From contig JANMDN010000039.1 in the NCBI GenBank assembly GCA_031376285.1, positions 1-30,294 on the forward strand: a stretch of 30,294 nucleotides of DNA, given 5' to 3'. Of the stretch, positions 22,159 through 29,708 are shown piece after piece (position 1 is the stretch's first letter; each line of letters begins with the position of its first letter). Origin of the DNA: JANMDN01 sp031376285. Its GTDB lineage: Bacteria > Actinomycetota > Thermoleophilia > Miltoncostaeales > Miltoncostaeaceae. The notes below the pieces were generated by a model that did not search any database, was not told the origin of the DNA, and was given only the letters and a program-made list of their open reading frames with translations. Position numbers and translations under genes: made by a program.

Positions 22159-23067
22159 TCACCGCCTCGGAAAGGCGCGCGCAACAAGCCCTTCGGCCAT
22201 CTTGCGCGAGGCCTCGTCGATCATCGCGCCACCGTGGCTTGCGGCGCCAAATCCCCGAGCCTCAGCCGCGGCGCAGGCATCGACGATCCCCGTCGCCCAG
22301 GTGAGCTCCTCGGCGCTCGGCGAGTAGGTGGCGTTGAGGACATCCACCTGCGAAGGGTGGATGCTCCATTTCCCGTCGAAGCCGAGGGCGCGCGACCTGA
22401 AGGCCGCCTGTTCGAGTCCCTCCAGATCGCCGAAGTCCGCGAAGGGCCCGTCGATCGCGGCAAGCCCGAATGCCTTGGCGGTGACGGCGATCTTCGAAAG
22501 GGCGTAGTGCCAACCGTCGCCCGGGTAGTTGCGAAGCGGAGCGCCGATGCTTTGTGCCGACATGCCGACCGACGCCGCGAAGTCTCCCGGTCCGAACACC
22601 AGGGCCTCGAGGCGCGGAGCCGCCGCAATCGCCTCGACGTTGACAAGGCCCCGCGCCGTTTCGATCTGCGCCTCGATTCCGACGCGCCCAGGTTCAAGGC
22701 CGAGTTCGCCTTCGAGTGCGCAGAGCACGTCGCAGAGGGTGGTGAGCTGCGACACAACCTCGACCATCGGTAGCACGACGACATCGATCCGAACACCGGC
22801 AGCGGAGAACAGGTCGATGAGATCCCGGTGCCAGTGCGGTGTCGTGACCGCGTTGATGCGCAGAGCAGTGGTCGGCGCGGCCGGATGCCAGTCAAGGAGC
22901 GTGTTCGCGACGAGCGTGCGGGCCGCGGACTTCTGCGCTTCGGCGACCGAGTCCTCAAGATCAAGGATGACGACGTCGGCGTTGATCGTCGCGGCGCGAC
23001 TCAGCATCCGCTGGTTGCTGCCCGGCACGACGTGGCAGGAACGCCTGGGGCGGACGGGACCTCGCAT
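22159..23067 (-). CDS. HpcH/HpaI aldolase or citrate-lyase-beta family protein
   Basis: A 302-residue CitE-like TIM-barrel lyase. Family motifs appear in order: CHVVPGSNQRMLSRAATINA (phosphate/CoA binding region), DVVILDLEDSVAEAQK with the metal-associated Asp/Glu, ALRINAVTTPHWHRDL, the metal ligand Glu in GIEAQIETARGL, the second metal ligand Asp in LVFGPGDFAASVGM, and GFDGKWSIHPSQVDVLN. Relatives act on citryl-, malyl- or methylmalyl-CoA thioesters. No citrate-lyase alpha or gamma subunit is adjacent, so a stand-alone malyl-CoA or related lyase/thioesterase is likelier than true citrate lyase. It begins 9 bases after the stop of the upstream stress-like gene, so they probably share a transcript. 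Confidence 0.88.
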   Translation of the reverse strand: MRGPVRPRRSCHVVPGSNQRMLSRAATINADVVILDLEDSVAEAQKSAARTLVANTLLDWHPAAPTTALRINAVTTPHWHRDLIDLFSAAGVRIDVVVLPMVEVVSQLTTLCDVLCALEGELGLEPGRVGIEAQIETARGLVNVEAIAAAPRLEALVFGPGDFAASVGMSAQSIGAPLRNYPGDGWHYALSKIAVTAKAFGLAAIDGPFADFGDLEGLEQAAFRSRALGFDGKWSIHPSQVDVLNATYSPSAEELTWATGIVDACAAAEARGFGAASHGGAMIDEASRKMAEGLVARAFPRR

Positions 23068-23076
23068 CCCGTGAGG

Positions 23077-23859
23077 CTATTCGATCGCGTCGTCGCCGAG
23101 GATTCGTGGCGGCCCGAGCCGATTGAGCAGATGCGCGGGGACACAGAACACGCGCGTCCCGTCCGACTCGGTTTCGATCTCGAACGCTGCGGCAAGCTCG
23201 GCAGGAACGTCGACCGCGAAGACCGTCGGCCCGTCTGCGTGCTGGGTCGGGCGGTCACTCATCGAAACCCCGGAGCGCCCGCCCGCCAAGGAAAGGTCGG
23301 AGAAGCCGCGGTCGCGGATCGCGATCGCGCCGTCGTAGGCCGCCTCGTGATGCAGCCGAACGGTCATGGGCGCATCCGCCGCGCGCCCCGTGTCCGGCCG
23401 GTCAACGCGGCTCGTGTCGGCATCGGATCGTGCCTCGAAGTCGATGTCGGCGACGACGTGGGTCACGGGAATTGTCAGCCGCTCTCGGGCAGCCTCCACC
23501 ACACGTCGCTCGAGCCAGTTGGAACGGCGATGGGGGTGCGTGGCGATGAGCACCTCGTCGGGATTGAAGAGGCGCACACCGTCGTCAAGCGCCTGGATCG
23601 GGTCGGCGTCCCCGAGCTCGCCCCGGGCATAGATCCCGAGTGCGGCGAGGGCGTCGATCGAGGCTTCGAGTCGGTCGGCGGCGCGCGCCCTTGCCCCGGA
23701 CACGTCGGTACTCAGCCAGTGTTGGAGGCGCGAACCTGCGAGCGCGGGCGCGACGATCAGCACCTCGACGGGCCCCTCGGCACGCCGAACGCGGTAGTTC
23801 ACCTCATCGAGAACCGCAGTGGCGGCGCAGGTCTCGTTCGCTAGAACCAGCAAACGCAC
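23077..23859 (-). CDS. Universal-stress-like protein with extra C-terminal domain (paralogue 2)
   Basis: A 260-residue protein. Residues 1-145 are a clear paralogue of the protein at 20,828-21,295: MRLLVLANETCAATAVLDEV, ELGDADPIQALDDGVRLFNP, ATHPHRRSNWLERRVVEAAR. The remaining about 110 residues have no counterpart there. They include MTVRLHHEAAYDGAIAIRDR and the terminal ELAAAFEIETESDGTRVFCV, which look like a small alpha/beta domain behind a polar linker. No ATP-binding glycine signature is seen. It is followed after 9 bases by the CitE-like lyase. Function is unknown; the fused tail may bind a small molecule or partner. Confidence 0.8.
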   Translation of the reverse strand: MRLLVLANETCAATAVLDEVNYRVRRAEGPVEVLIVAPALAGSRLQHWLSTDVSGARARAADRLEASIDALAALGIYARGELGDADPIQALDDGVRLFNPDEVLIATHPHRRSNWLERRVVEAARERLTIPVTHVVADIDFEARSDADTSRVDRPDTGRAADAPMTVRLHHEAAYDGAIAIRDRGFSDLSLAGGRSGVSMSDRPTQHADGPTVFAVDVPAELAAAFEIETESDGTRVFCVPAHLLNRLGPPRILGDDAIE

Positions 23860-23922
23860 GGGTTGACCTCGTTGCTACGACGTATGGACTACCCGAGAAT
23901 GTAGCTCGCCTCGGCACGGCTG

Positions 23923-24720
23923 TCACGCCGGGGCCTGCGCGGCCGGGCGAATCCAGCGGCTGAGGGCCTCCCAACCGGTGGTTGGTTGCGGGGCGTCGGG
24001 CTCGCCGAGTGCCGTTGTGGGCTCGGCAGTCGTCTCGGCCTGCACAGGCTGGGAGTCCCGGAATCCGGGGATGGAAATCCTTCCGAGCGAGGTCGACCTC
24101 GGATCACCGTCACGGGTGATCGTGACCGCCTCCGGCAGCGCGCCCGAGACCGCATCCGAGCCACGAAGCCATTCGGGGAGTCCCCGGTCACGATCCTGAC
24201 CGCGGTCGCCCTCACGACCTCTTCCCCGCTCGGCGCGCGCGACGAGAAAGCGCGCCGACCACTCCTCGCCGCGCCGGGTGATCTGGATGGCCTCCGGCGC
24301 GCTTGCGATTCGAGCCGTCGTTCCGATCAGGGTGAGGCGGCCGACATCGGGAATCTCGACGCCACCCCGCCCGAGGGTGAAGCCATCCTCACCCGGTTCG
24401 ATGCGGACGACCGCGTCGTCTTCCTTACGACGGTACCGCGGGGGGCGCCACTTGCCGCGCTTGGCAGCCGCGAGATCGCGCTCGGCCTCGCGCATTGCGG
24501 TCAGCGCGACGACGTCGGGCACCTCGGCGAGCCATGGGGCCTCGGTTGAGGCCGCAGCGCGGAATGCGGCTTCGAGCTCGGCCCCGGCGAGCGGCTTGGC
24601 CCGGTTGTTGTAGAGCACCCAGTTGTAGGCGTAGCGGGAGACGCCGAAGTAGCGGGAAAGCACCGCTCGTTGGCGTTTGTCCGGGTCGAGGCGGAAGCTG
24701 ATGGGGTCGGGTCGGGACAT
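23923..24720 (-). CDS. TnpB/OrfB N-terminal-half protein lacking RuvC nuclease
   Basis: A 265-residue intact frame with an ATG start and an AGGA about 8 bases upstream. Residues 8-38 (FRLDPDKRQRAVLSRYFGVS, then RYAYNWVLYNN) match the N-terminal OrfB/IS605 helix-turn-helix. Residues 60-163 (APWLAEVPDVVALTAMREAE, KWRPPRYRRKEDD, VEIPDVGRLTLIG, APEAIQITRRGEEWSARFLV) follow TnpB through the end of the WED-like beta domain. Where TnpB continues into RuvC-I (GVDVG), this protein has an Arg/Asp/Gly-rich linker and a Pro/Thr-rich tail; no RuvC motif or zinc finger occurs. PEAIQITRRGE (142-152) partly recurs as PEAVTITRDGD (196-206). No transposon ends or tnpA are seen. It could be a domesticated DNA/RNA-binding protein or a slowly decaying transposase; the intact frame favours the first. 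Confidence 0.8.
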   Translation of the reverse strand: MSRPDPISFRLDPDKRQRAVLSRYFGVSRYAYNWVLYNNRAKPLAGAELEAAFRAAASTEAPWLAEVPDVVALTAMREAERDLAAAKRGKWRPPRYRRKEDDAVVRIEPGEDGFTLGRGGVEIPDVGRLTLIGTTARIASAPEAIQITRRGEEWSARFLVARAERGRGREGDRGQDRDRGLPEWLRGSDAVSGALPEAVTITRDGDPRSTSLGRISIPGFRDSQPVQAETTAEPTTALGEPDAPQPTTGWEALSRWIRPAAQAPA

Positions 24721-24870
24721 GGCGGGTTCCTACCGGGTTCGGCGGGCGCGTTAACCGCGCTTCGCGTGGGCTGGGCAATCATGACGCGACCATCGGGGCC
24801 GCGCCCGGAACCGGTTCGGTCGCGCCAAAGCGGCGGGTACCCGAACGGCCCGCTAAACTGCTCCACGCGG

Positions 24871-24943
24871 GCGGGAGTAGCTCAGTTGGTAGAGCGCGAG
24901 CCTTCCAAGCTTGAGGTCGCGGGTTCGAACCCCGTCTCCCGCT
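24871..24943 (+). tRNA. tRNA-Gly (UCC anticodon)
   Basis: A complete 73-base cloverleaf. The acceptor stem pairs GCGGGAG (24871-24877) with CTCCCGC, with discriminator T at 24943. The D-arm contains AGCTCAGTTGGTAGAGC; the anticodon loop reads CTTCCAA with anticodon TCC; the T-arm is GCGGGTTCGAACCCCGT. CCA is not encoded. A decayed restriction/Fic island follows, so its 3' end may have served as an attachment site. Confidence 0.96.
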
Positions 24944-25241
24944 CTTCAAGAATCACCTGGAAAAGGCGCACTTTTCGGGATCGTGTGCATGATCAGTCGC
25001 GCAGCCACGACGACTGGAGAACATTCGGAGAACATCAGCGCCAACCGCCCGCGCTGGACACGACCGGGGGGCCGCCTTGGCCCGCCCTGGCATCCACGCC
25101 CTCTGAGCATGGTGAGCGGCGCGCGGGTCTCGAGGACATTCGGGTGCCCTGTACCGAGACCTCCCAGGCTGACTTCATCGCGAGGCTGGGGATGTGGCGC
25201 ACCCCGGCCAGCGAGTAGCGGCGGGGGGCCGCGTGGATCGC
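24944..25241. other. tRNA-Gly downstream border region, no gene
   Basis: No supported gene. The region contains CACCTG at 24954 followed by an AGGCGCACTTTTCGG block resembling the DNA after tRNA-Pro, a small inverted repeat GAAAAG-N5-CTTTTC near 24960-24976, and a direct repeat GGAGAACAT at 25016 and 25027. Confidence 0.5.
25016..25035. repeat. Direct repeat GGAGAACAT, twice
   Basis: Exact nonamers at 25016-25024 and 25027-25035, 11 bases apart (one helical turn), 73 bases after the tRNA-Gly 3' end. They are candidate arm sites of a lost integrase. Confidence 0.55.
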
Positions 25242-25455
25242 TCAGCCGTGCACCCAGTCCGCCGCGGTCGCGTAGCCGCGCACCTCCAGATACTCGCTCA
25301 GCTCCTCGTTACCGATGGCGCGCCCGTCGGCCAGGAGCGCTTTAACCTGCTTCAGGAAGAGCGCGTTTCCCTCGATCGCGGTGGAACGCTGGGCTTCCTC
25401 AGCCAAATTGTGCTCCCGGATGGTCCGCAGCGACGTGAGCCACCCAGTTCGGCTG
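25242..25455 (-). pseudogene. Fic-family protein remnant (N-terminal part only)
   Basis: The minus strand encodes LRTIREHNLAEEAQRSTAIE followed by GNALFLKQVKALL and AIGNEELSEYLEVRGYATAA. This matches the N-terminal Fic_N region of Fic AMP-transferases, whose (S/T)xxxEGN motif is the intramolecular inhibitory element. The frame stops at WVHG, before the catalytic HxFx(D/E)GNGR motif, which is not found downstream. The likely original start (CTGACAGCCGAACTG, overlapping the hsdM stop) is one base out of frame with the body, so there is also a frameshift. Known intact relatives sit beside type I restriction genes. Confidence 0.7.
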
Positions 25456-25815
25456 TCAGTCGTCCGCCTCCTCGATGGGGAGGATCGCTGCCAGCTCGGC
25501 AAACTGATCAAGCGCAGCTTCGAGTTCGTCGGCGATCTCGGCGGCGAGCACCCCCGGTGCGGGCAACGTGCTGCCGTCGTCGAGGGACTCGTCGCGCAGC
25601 CAGGTGATGTCGAGGTTAGCTCTTGTCGCGCCCGGTCAGCTCCTCGTAGGTGAACCGACGGAAGCGCTCCGACTCTGCCCGCTTGGATCGATCATCCGGG
25701 CCGTACGCGGCGACGAAGTCCCCGAGGTCCCCCGGCGGAGCGGCTTGGTTTTCAGGGTGAAGTGCATGTTCGTGCGCAAGTCATAGACCCAGGTGGCCTT
25801 CGTCGTCGAAGGCTC
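25456..25815 (-). pseudogene. Type I restriction methylase HsdM, C-terminal remnant
   Basis: Three minus-strand segments in different frames spell the HsdM C-terminus: ATWVYDLRTNMHFTLKTKPL, then DLGDFVAAYGPDDRSKRAES plus ERFRRFTYEELTGRDK, then LDITWLRDESLDDGSTLPAP to EEADD and a stop at 25456-25458. At least two single-base shifts separate them, one near 25735 and one near 25620. The catalytic N-terminal two-thirds (SAM-binding and NPPF motifs) are absent upstream. The methylase is therefore dead. Shared frameshifts with the adjacent Fic remnant suggest one decaying restriction island rather than sequencing error, since flanking genes are intact. Confidence 0.75.
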
Positions 25816-26225
25816 TGCGATTTGCCAGATCAATCGGCTAACCGCTCGCGGAGGGCAGCGAAGGCGCGACGGTCGCCAAAAAGCCGGCCCCTACCGGTCC
25901 TCGTAGCGACCGGAGCGGTTTCCCACCAGCTCGACACGCCTTCGGATACGACGTGCCTCTGGGGAGCGTCGACGTCGGAGGTACTCGAGCTGACGACACT
26001 GCCGTTCGAGGGCGCCGACGAGGGTCCACACGCTCGCCAAGAAGGCACCCTCCGCGATCCCGGCAGCGGACTGACTTCCCGCGTTTCGTCAGGTTCGTCC
26101 GAGAGAACGTGCTTCAGGTCCGGGTACGATTTTCGACGCGGAGTTTCAACGTCGGCCGCAAGCTGGTCGACGCGAATCGCCGGTTTGCCGTCCGCGCTGC
26201 TCAGTCTGCCGCGGGTGACTGAGGA
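25816..26225. other. Degenerate stretch between HsdM remnant and thiolase gene
   Basis: No intact gene. On the minus strand two frames look partly coding, RLSSADGKPAIRVDQLAADV near 26,150-26,215 and FLASVWTLVGALERQCRQLE near 25,980-26,045, with a frame change between them. They may be pieces of another broken gene of the same island; I do not recognise the family. Confidence 0.4.
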
Positions 26226-27413
26226 TCAGGCTGCGAGCGACTCCACAACCATCGCGATGCCCATGCCGCCGCCGATGCAGAGCGTGGCCAGGCCGTAGCG
26301 GGCCCGCCGGCGCTCAAGCTCGTGAAGCAGGGTCACCAGCACACGCGCTCCGGAGGCACCAACCGGGTGGCCGAGCGCGATCGCCCCGCCGTTGACGTTC
26401 GTGATCTCCGGATCCAGGCCGAGCGATCGCTCGACGGCGAGCGCCTGCGCCGCGAAGGCCTCGTTCAGCTCGATCACCTCGACCTGGTTGAGGGTGAGCC
26501 CGGCCCGCTCGAGCGCCTCGGGGGCGGCGGTGACCGGTCCCATGCCCATCGTGTTCGGGTTCGTCCCCGTCCACGCATAGCCGAGGATGCGCGCCTGCGG
26601 CGTCAACCCGAGCGCCTCCGCCCGCCCCTCGGAGGCGACGATCATCGTGGCGGCGCCGTCGTTGATCCCCGAGGCGTTCCCCGCGGTGACCGTGCCCCCC
26701 TGGTTGAAGGCCGGCTTCAGACCGGCGAGGCCCTCGACGGTTGCGTCCGGCCTCGGGTGCTCGTCAGTGTCGACCTGGACGGGCTCGCCGCGGCGTTGGG
26801 GGACGGCGACGGGGACGATCTCGCTTGCGAACCTGCCCGCGGCGATCGCGGCGGCGGCGCGGCGCTGGCTTTCGGCGGCAAACGCGTCCTGGTCCTCGCG
26901 ACTGACCTCGAAATCGCGGGCGATGTTCTCGGCCGTCGAGCCCATGTGCTGGTCGGTGAGCGAGCACCAGAGGCCATCCGAGAGCATCGCGTCCTTCAAG
27001 GTGATGTCCCCAAGGCGCTGGCCGGAGCGCAGACCGGGCGCGACGTGCGGCACGCGGCTCATGCTCTCCATCCCACCGGCGAGGATCACCTCGGCGTCAC
27101 CTGCACGGATCGCCTGCGCCGCGTTCGCGACCGCCCGAAGGCCCGAGCCGCACAGCATGTTGACCGTCGTGGCGGGCACCGTCTCGGGAAGACCCGCAGA
27201 CATCGCCGCCTGCCGAGCCGGACCGGCCCCCAGACCGCTCTGCAACGCGCAGCCGAAGAGGACCTCGTCCACCTGATCCGGAGCGACACCTGCGCGACGG
27301 AGTGTCTCGCGCGCGACCACGGCGCCAAGCTCGGTCGCCGGGACCGACGACAGGCTGCCCATAAACGTGCCAATCGCTGTCCGGCAGGCTCCTGCGATAA
27401 CCGGCGTTGTCAT
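26226..27413 (-). CDS. Acetyl-CoA C-acyltransferase (thiolase)
   Basis: A 395-residue thiolase, normal length. The nucleophilic Cys is in NMLCGSGLRAVANAAQ (near residue 90), the catalytic His in GGAIALGHPVGASGARV, and the second Cys in LCIGGGMGIAMVVE. It cleaves 3-ketoacyl-CoA to acetyl-CoA in beta-oxidation, or condenses two acetyl-CoA. The ATG at 27413 (MTTPVIAGACRTAIGTFMGS) overlaps the preceding dehydrogenase stop by 4 bases, so it is the third coupled gene of the operon. Acyl-chain specificity cannot be told from sequence alone. Confidence 0.95.
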   Translation of the reverse strand: MTTPVIAGACRTAIGTFMGSLSSVPATELGAVVARETLRRAGVAPDQVDEVLFGCALQSGLGAGPARQAAMSAGLPETVPATTVNMLCGSGLRAVANAAQAIRAGDAEVILAGGMESMSRVPHVAPGLRSGQRLGDITLKDAMLSDGLWCSLTDQHMGSTAENIARDFEVSREDQDAFAAESQRRAAAAIAAGRFASEIVPVAVPQRRGEPVQVDTDEHPRPDATVEGLAGLKPAFNQGGTVTAGNASGINDGAATMIVASEGRAEALGLTPQARILGYAWTGTNPNTMGMGPVTAAPEALERAGLTLNQVEVIELNEAFAAQALAVERSLGLDPEITNVNGGAIALGHPVGASGARVLVTLLHELERRRARYGLATLCIGGGMGIAMVVESLAA

Positions 27414-28447
27414 GCCTGCTCCTTCAGGCTTGAGGGTCCGGCAGACCACCCGGCACCGAGCATCATGCCGGTGTCGGTGTCGCCGGTGCTTGCGATCTCC
27501 TCCTCCACGATGCGGCGGGCCTCGTCGGCGGCGGCGCCGTAGTAGGCGGGCGCGGCCGCCCCCGCGGGATCGCCGGGCACCTCACCCGGACGTTCGTGAA
27601 AAAAGCCGCCGCCGCTCTTTCGGCCGAGTCGCCCGGCGGCGAGAAGCTGCGCCAGGATGCCGGCGTCCGGGTAGCGACCCGGGTAGGCGCGCTCGAGGTC
27701 GCTTCGCACGGACTCCAGCGTGTCGATCCCGACGAGGTCGGCGAGCGCGTGGGGGCCCATCGGCGTCGGCCCCGCGGCGACCACGTCGGCGTCGGCCTGG
27801 GCAGGATCCACCCTGCCCTCGTGCGCGGCCAGGATACCGGCCACCACCGCCCGGACCAGGATGCGGTTGACGACAAAGCCTGGGCACTCTCGGACCAGGA
27901 TCGGCGTCTTCTCGAGGTCGCGGGCGAAGGCCGCGGCCGCCTCGGCCACGCCCGCGTCGGTGCGCTCGCCGAGGATCACCTCGACGAGCCGCATCGCGGT
28001 CGCGGGGTTGAAGAAGTGCAGGCCCACGAATCGGGCAGGGTCGGCGGCGGCGCTCGCCAGCTCGGTGATCGAGAGCCCCGACGTATTGGTCGCGACCACG
28101 GCGCCCTCGCCGACGACACCGGCGATATTAGCAAGGACGCCCTTCTTTAGATCGAGTCGCTCCGGTACGGCCTCCACCACGAGGGCGCAACCCGCAAACT
28201 CGGCAACGTCGGTCGACGGCGTGATCGCCTCAAGGCGCGCGGCAAGCTCGGCGTCCGTCCAGCGACCGCGCTCCACCAAACGAGCACCGGCGCGGCGCGC
28301 ATGTTCGATGCCACGGGCGAGTGCCCCGTCGTCAATGTCGACCAGGGTGACCCGGCGCTCGGGCCCGGCCGCGAGCAGCGCGATCTCCGCGCCCATCAGG
28401 CCGGCACCGACGACACCGACGTGGTCCCATCCGTTGGCAACAGTCAC
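27410..28447 (-). CDS. 3-hydroxyacyl-CoA dehydrogenase
   Basis: A 345-residue NAD-dependent dehydrogenase of the HAD/HBD family. The N-terminal Rossmann fold has VGVVGAGLMGAEIALLAAG (GxGxxG), an acidic end of strand 2 (VTLVDIDD), catalytic-region GLHFFNPATAMRLVEVI with the conserved His, and PGFVVNRILVRAV leading to the C-terminal helical domain with PMGPHALADLVGIDTLESV. It oxidises 3-hydroxyacyl-CoA to 3-ketoacyl-CoA. The start is a GTG at 28447, overlapping the acyl-CoA dehydrogenase stop (GTGA). It is about 60 residues longer than minimal 280-residue HBDs, with a C-terminal extension of Ala/Gly-rich sequence. Confidence 0.94.
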   Translation of the reverse strand: MTVANGWDHVGVVGAGLMGAEIALLAAGPERRVTLVDIDDGALARGIEHARRAGARLVERGRWTDAELAARLEAITPSTDVAEFAGCALVVEAVPERLDLKKGVLANIAGVVGEGAVVATNTSGLSITELASAAADPARFVGLHFFNPATAMRLVEVILGERTDAGVAEAAAAFARDLEKTPILVRECPGFVVNRILVRAVVAGILAAHEGRVDPAQADADVVAAGPTPMGPHALADLVGIDTLESVRSDLERAYPGRYPDAGILAQLLAAGRLGRKSGGGFFHERPGEVPGDPAGAAAPAYYGAAADEARRIVEEEIASTGDTDTGMMLGAGWSAGPSSLKEQA

Positions 28448-29589
28448 CTGGCCGCCTTTCCAAAGAGCGCGCGCCCGATGACCAGGCGCTGGATCTCGCT
28501 TGTGCCCTCGTAGAGCTCGGTGATTTTCGCGTCGCGGTAGAGCCGCTCCGCGTCGAACTCGGCCGAATACCCGTAACCCCCCAGCGTCTGGACCGCGGTG
28601 TTTGCCGCCCGGACCGCAACGCCCGAGGCGAAGAGCTTGGCCTTCGCGCCAGCCTCACCGTGGGGCTGACCGGCGTCGCGAAGCGAGGCGGCATGGAGGG
28701 TCAGGAGCCACGCCGCGTCGACCTGGGCGGCGACGTCGGCGATCGGGAACTGGACACCCTGGAAGCGGGCGATCGGCCCGCCGAAGGCATGCCGCTCGGT
28801 GGCGTAGGACACTGCCAGTTCAAGAGCCGCCCGGGCGATGCCGCAGGCCTGCGCGGCGATGGTGATGCGCCCGGCGTCGAGCGTGGCCAGCGCGAGCTTG
28901 AGGCCCTCCCCTTCTGCCCCAAGCAGGTTCTCGGCCGGGACCTTCAGCCCTTCGAACGCCAGCTCCACGGTGGAGGACGAGTGGAGGCCCATCTTCGGGA
29001 TCTCCCGTCCCACGGTGAGCCCAGGGGCGCGTTCGGAGAGGAGTGCACTGACGCCGCCGGCACCCTCCCCACCGGTGCGGGCAAAGATGACGAAGATCTC
29101 GGCGATGCCGCCGTTTGTGATCCACTGCTTGGCACCGTTGACCTCGAAGCCGCCCTCGACCGCGGCGGCGCTGGTGCGGAGCGCTGCGGTGTCGGAGCCG
29201 GCGTCCGGCTCGGTGAGGCCGTAGCAGCCGAAGATCTCGCCGGTCACAAGGCGCGGCAGCCACCGCGCTTTCTGCACCTGCGACCCTGCGCGAAGGAGCG
29301 GTGAGGCGACGAGGCCACTCTGCACGGCGACCGCCGCCGAGAGCCCGGTGTCCGCGTGCGCGAGCGCCTCCATCACGAGGCATCCCGCCGTCATGTCGAG
29401 CCCCGCCCCGCCGTACTCCTCGGGCACCATCGGGGTGAGGAGGCCCAGGCCACCGAGTGTGCGCAAGACGTCGATGGGAACCTCGTGGCGCTGGTTCCAC
29501 TCGGCTGAGTGCGGGGCGATTTCCTTTGCGGCGAACTCACGCGCGAGGGCTTGCACCTCGCGGTGGACGTCGGTCAGCTCGATATGCAC
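28444..29589 (-). CDS. Acyl-CoA dehydrogenase
   Basis: A 381-residue flavin dehydrogenase, typical length, catalysing the first oxidation of acyl-CoA to 2-enoyl-CoA with FAD and electron-transferring flavoprotein. Visible: N-terminal helix domain REVQALAREFAAKEIAPHSA, signature CYGLTEPDAGSDTAALRTSA, ITNGGIAEIFVIFAR, and the C-terminal LGGYGYSAEFDAERLYRDAK, then ITELYEGTSEIQRLVIGRAL, in which the Glu of YEGT is the catalytic base. I chose the GTG at 29589 because GAGAGAGG lies at ribosome-site distance; upstream in-frame sequence runs into the promoter. First gene of the three-gene operon; there is no enoyl-CoA hydratase in the cluster. Confidence 0.95.
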   Translation of the reverse strand: MHIELTDVHREVQALAREFAAKEIAPHSAEWNQRHEVPIDVLRTLGGLGLLTPMVPEEYGGAGLDMTAGCLVMEALAHADTGLSAAVAVQSGLVASPLLRAGSQVQKARWLPRLVTGEIFGCYGLTEPDAGSDTAALRTSAAAVEGGFEVNGAKQWITNGGIAEIFVIFARTGGEGAGGVSALLSERAPGLTVGREIPKMGLHSSSTVELAFEGLKVPAENLLGAEGEGLKLALATLDAGRITIAAQACGIARAALELAVSYATERHAFGGPIARFQGVQFPIADVAAQVDAAWLLTLHAASLRDAGQPHGEAGAKAKLFASGVAVRAANTAVQTLGGYGYSAEFDAERLYRDAKITELYEGTSEIQRLVIGRALFGKAAR

Positions 29590-29647
29590 GGCAAAGCCTC
29601 TCTCCCGCTCGTCGCGCGCCCTCGCTTGCGTGGTGGCGCCGAGCCGA

Positions 29648-29676
29648 ATCATCTCGCGCAGATATTCGGATGTCAA
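29648..29676 (-). promoter_or_regulatory. Promoter of the beta-oxidation operon
   Basis: On the minus strand a perfect TTGACA (29676-29671), a 17-base spacer and GATGAT (29653-29648). Predicted transcripts carry a leader of about 52 bases with a GAGAGAGG ribosome site before the GTG at 29589. The -35 bases also fall at the -35 position of the divergent MarR promoter. Confidence 0.6.
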
Positions 29677-29693
29677 TCTATCGGACGATGGAC

Positions 29694-29699
29694 TATTCT
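29694..29699 (+). promoter_or_regulatory. -10 element of the marR-type gene
   Basis: TATTCT ends 9 bases before the ATG at 29709, with no ribosome site between, so the transcript may be leaderless. TGTCAA at 29671-29676 lies 17 bases upstream and is the reverse complement of the operon -35. Confidence 0.4.
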
Positions 29700-29708
29700 T
29701 GGCGAACG

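Noticed and set aside
22159..23067. True citrate lyase beta subunit (citE)
   Set aside because: No alpha, gamma or accessory citrate-lyase genes are nearby; only the broader HpcH/CitE family call is supported.
26322..27542. 406-residue plus-strand frame opposite the thiolase
   Set aside because: The thiolase on the minus strand has all catalytic motifs; the opposite frame is an antisense artefact of high GC.
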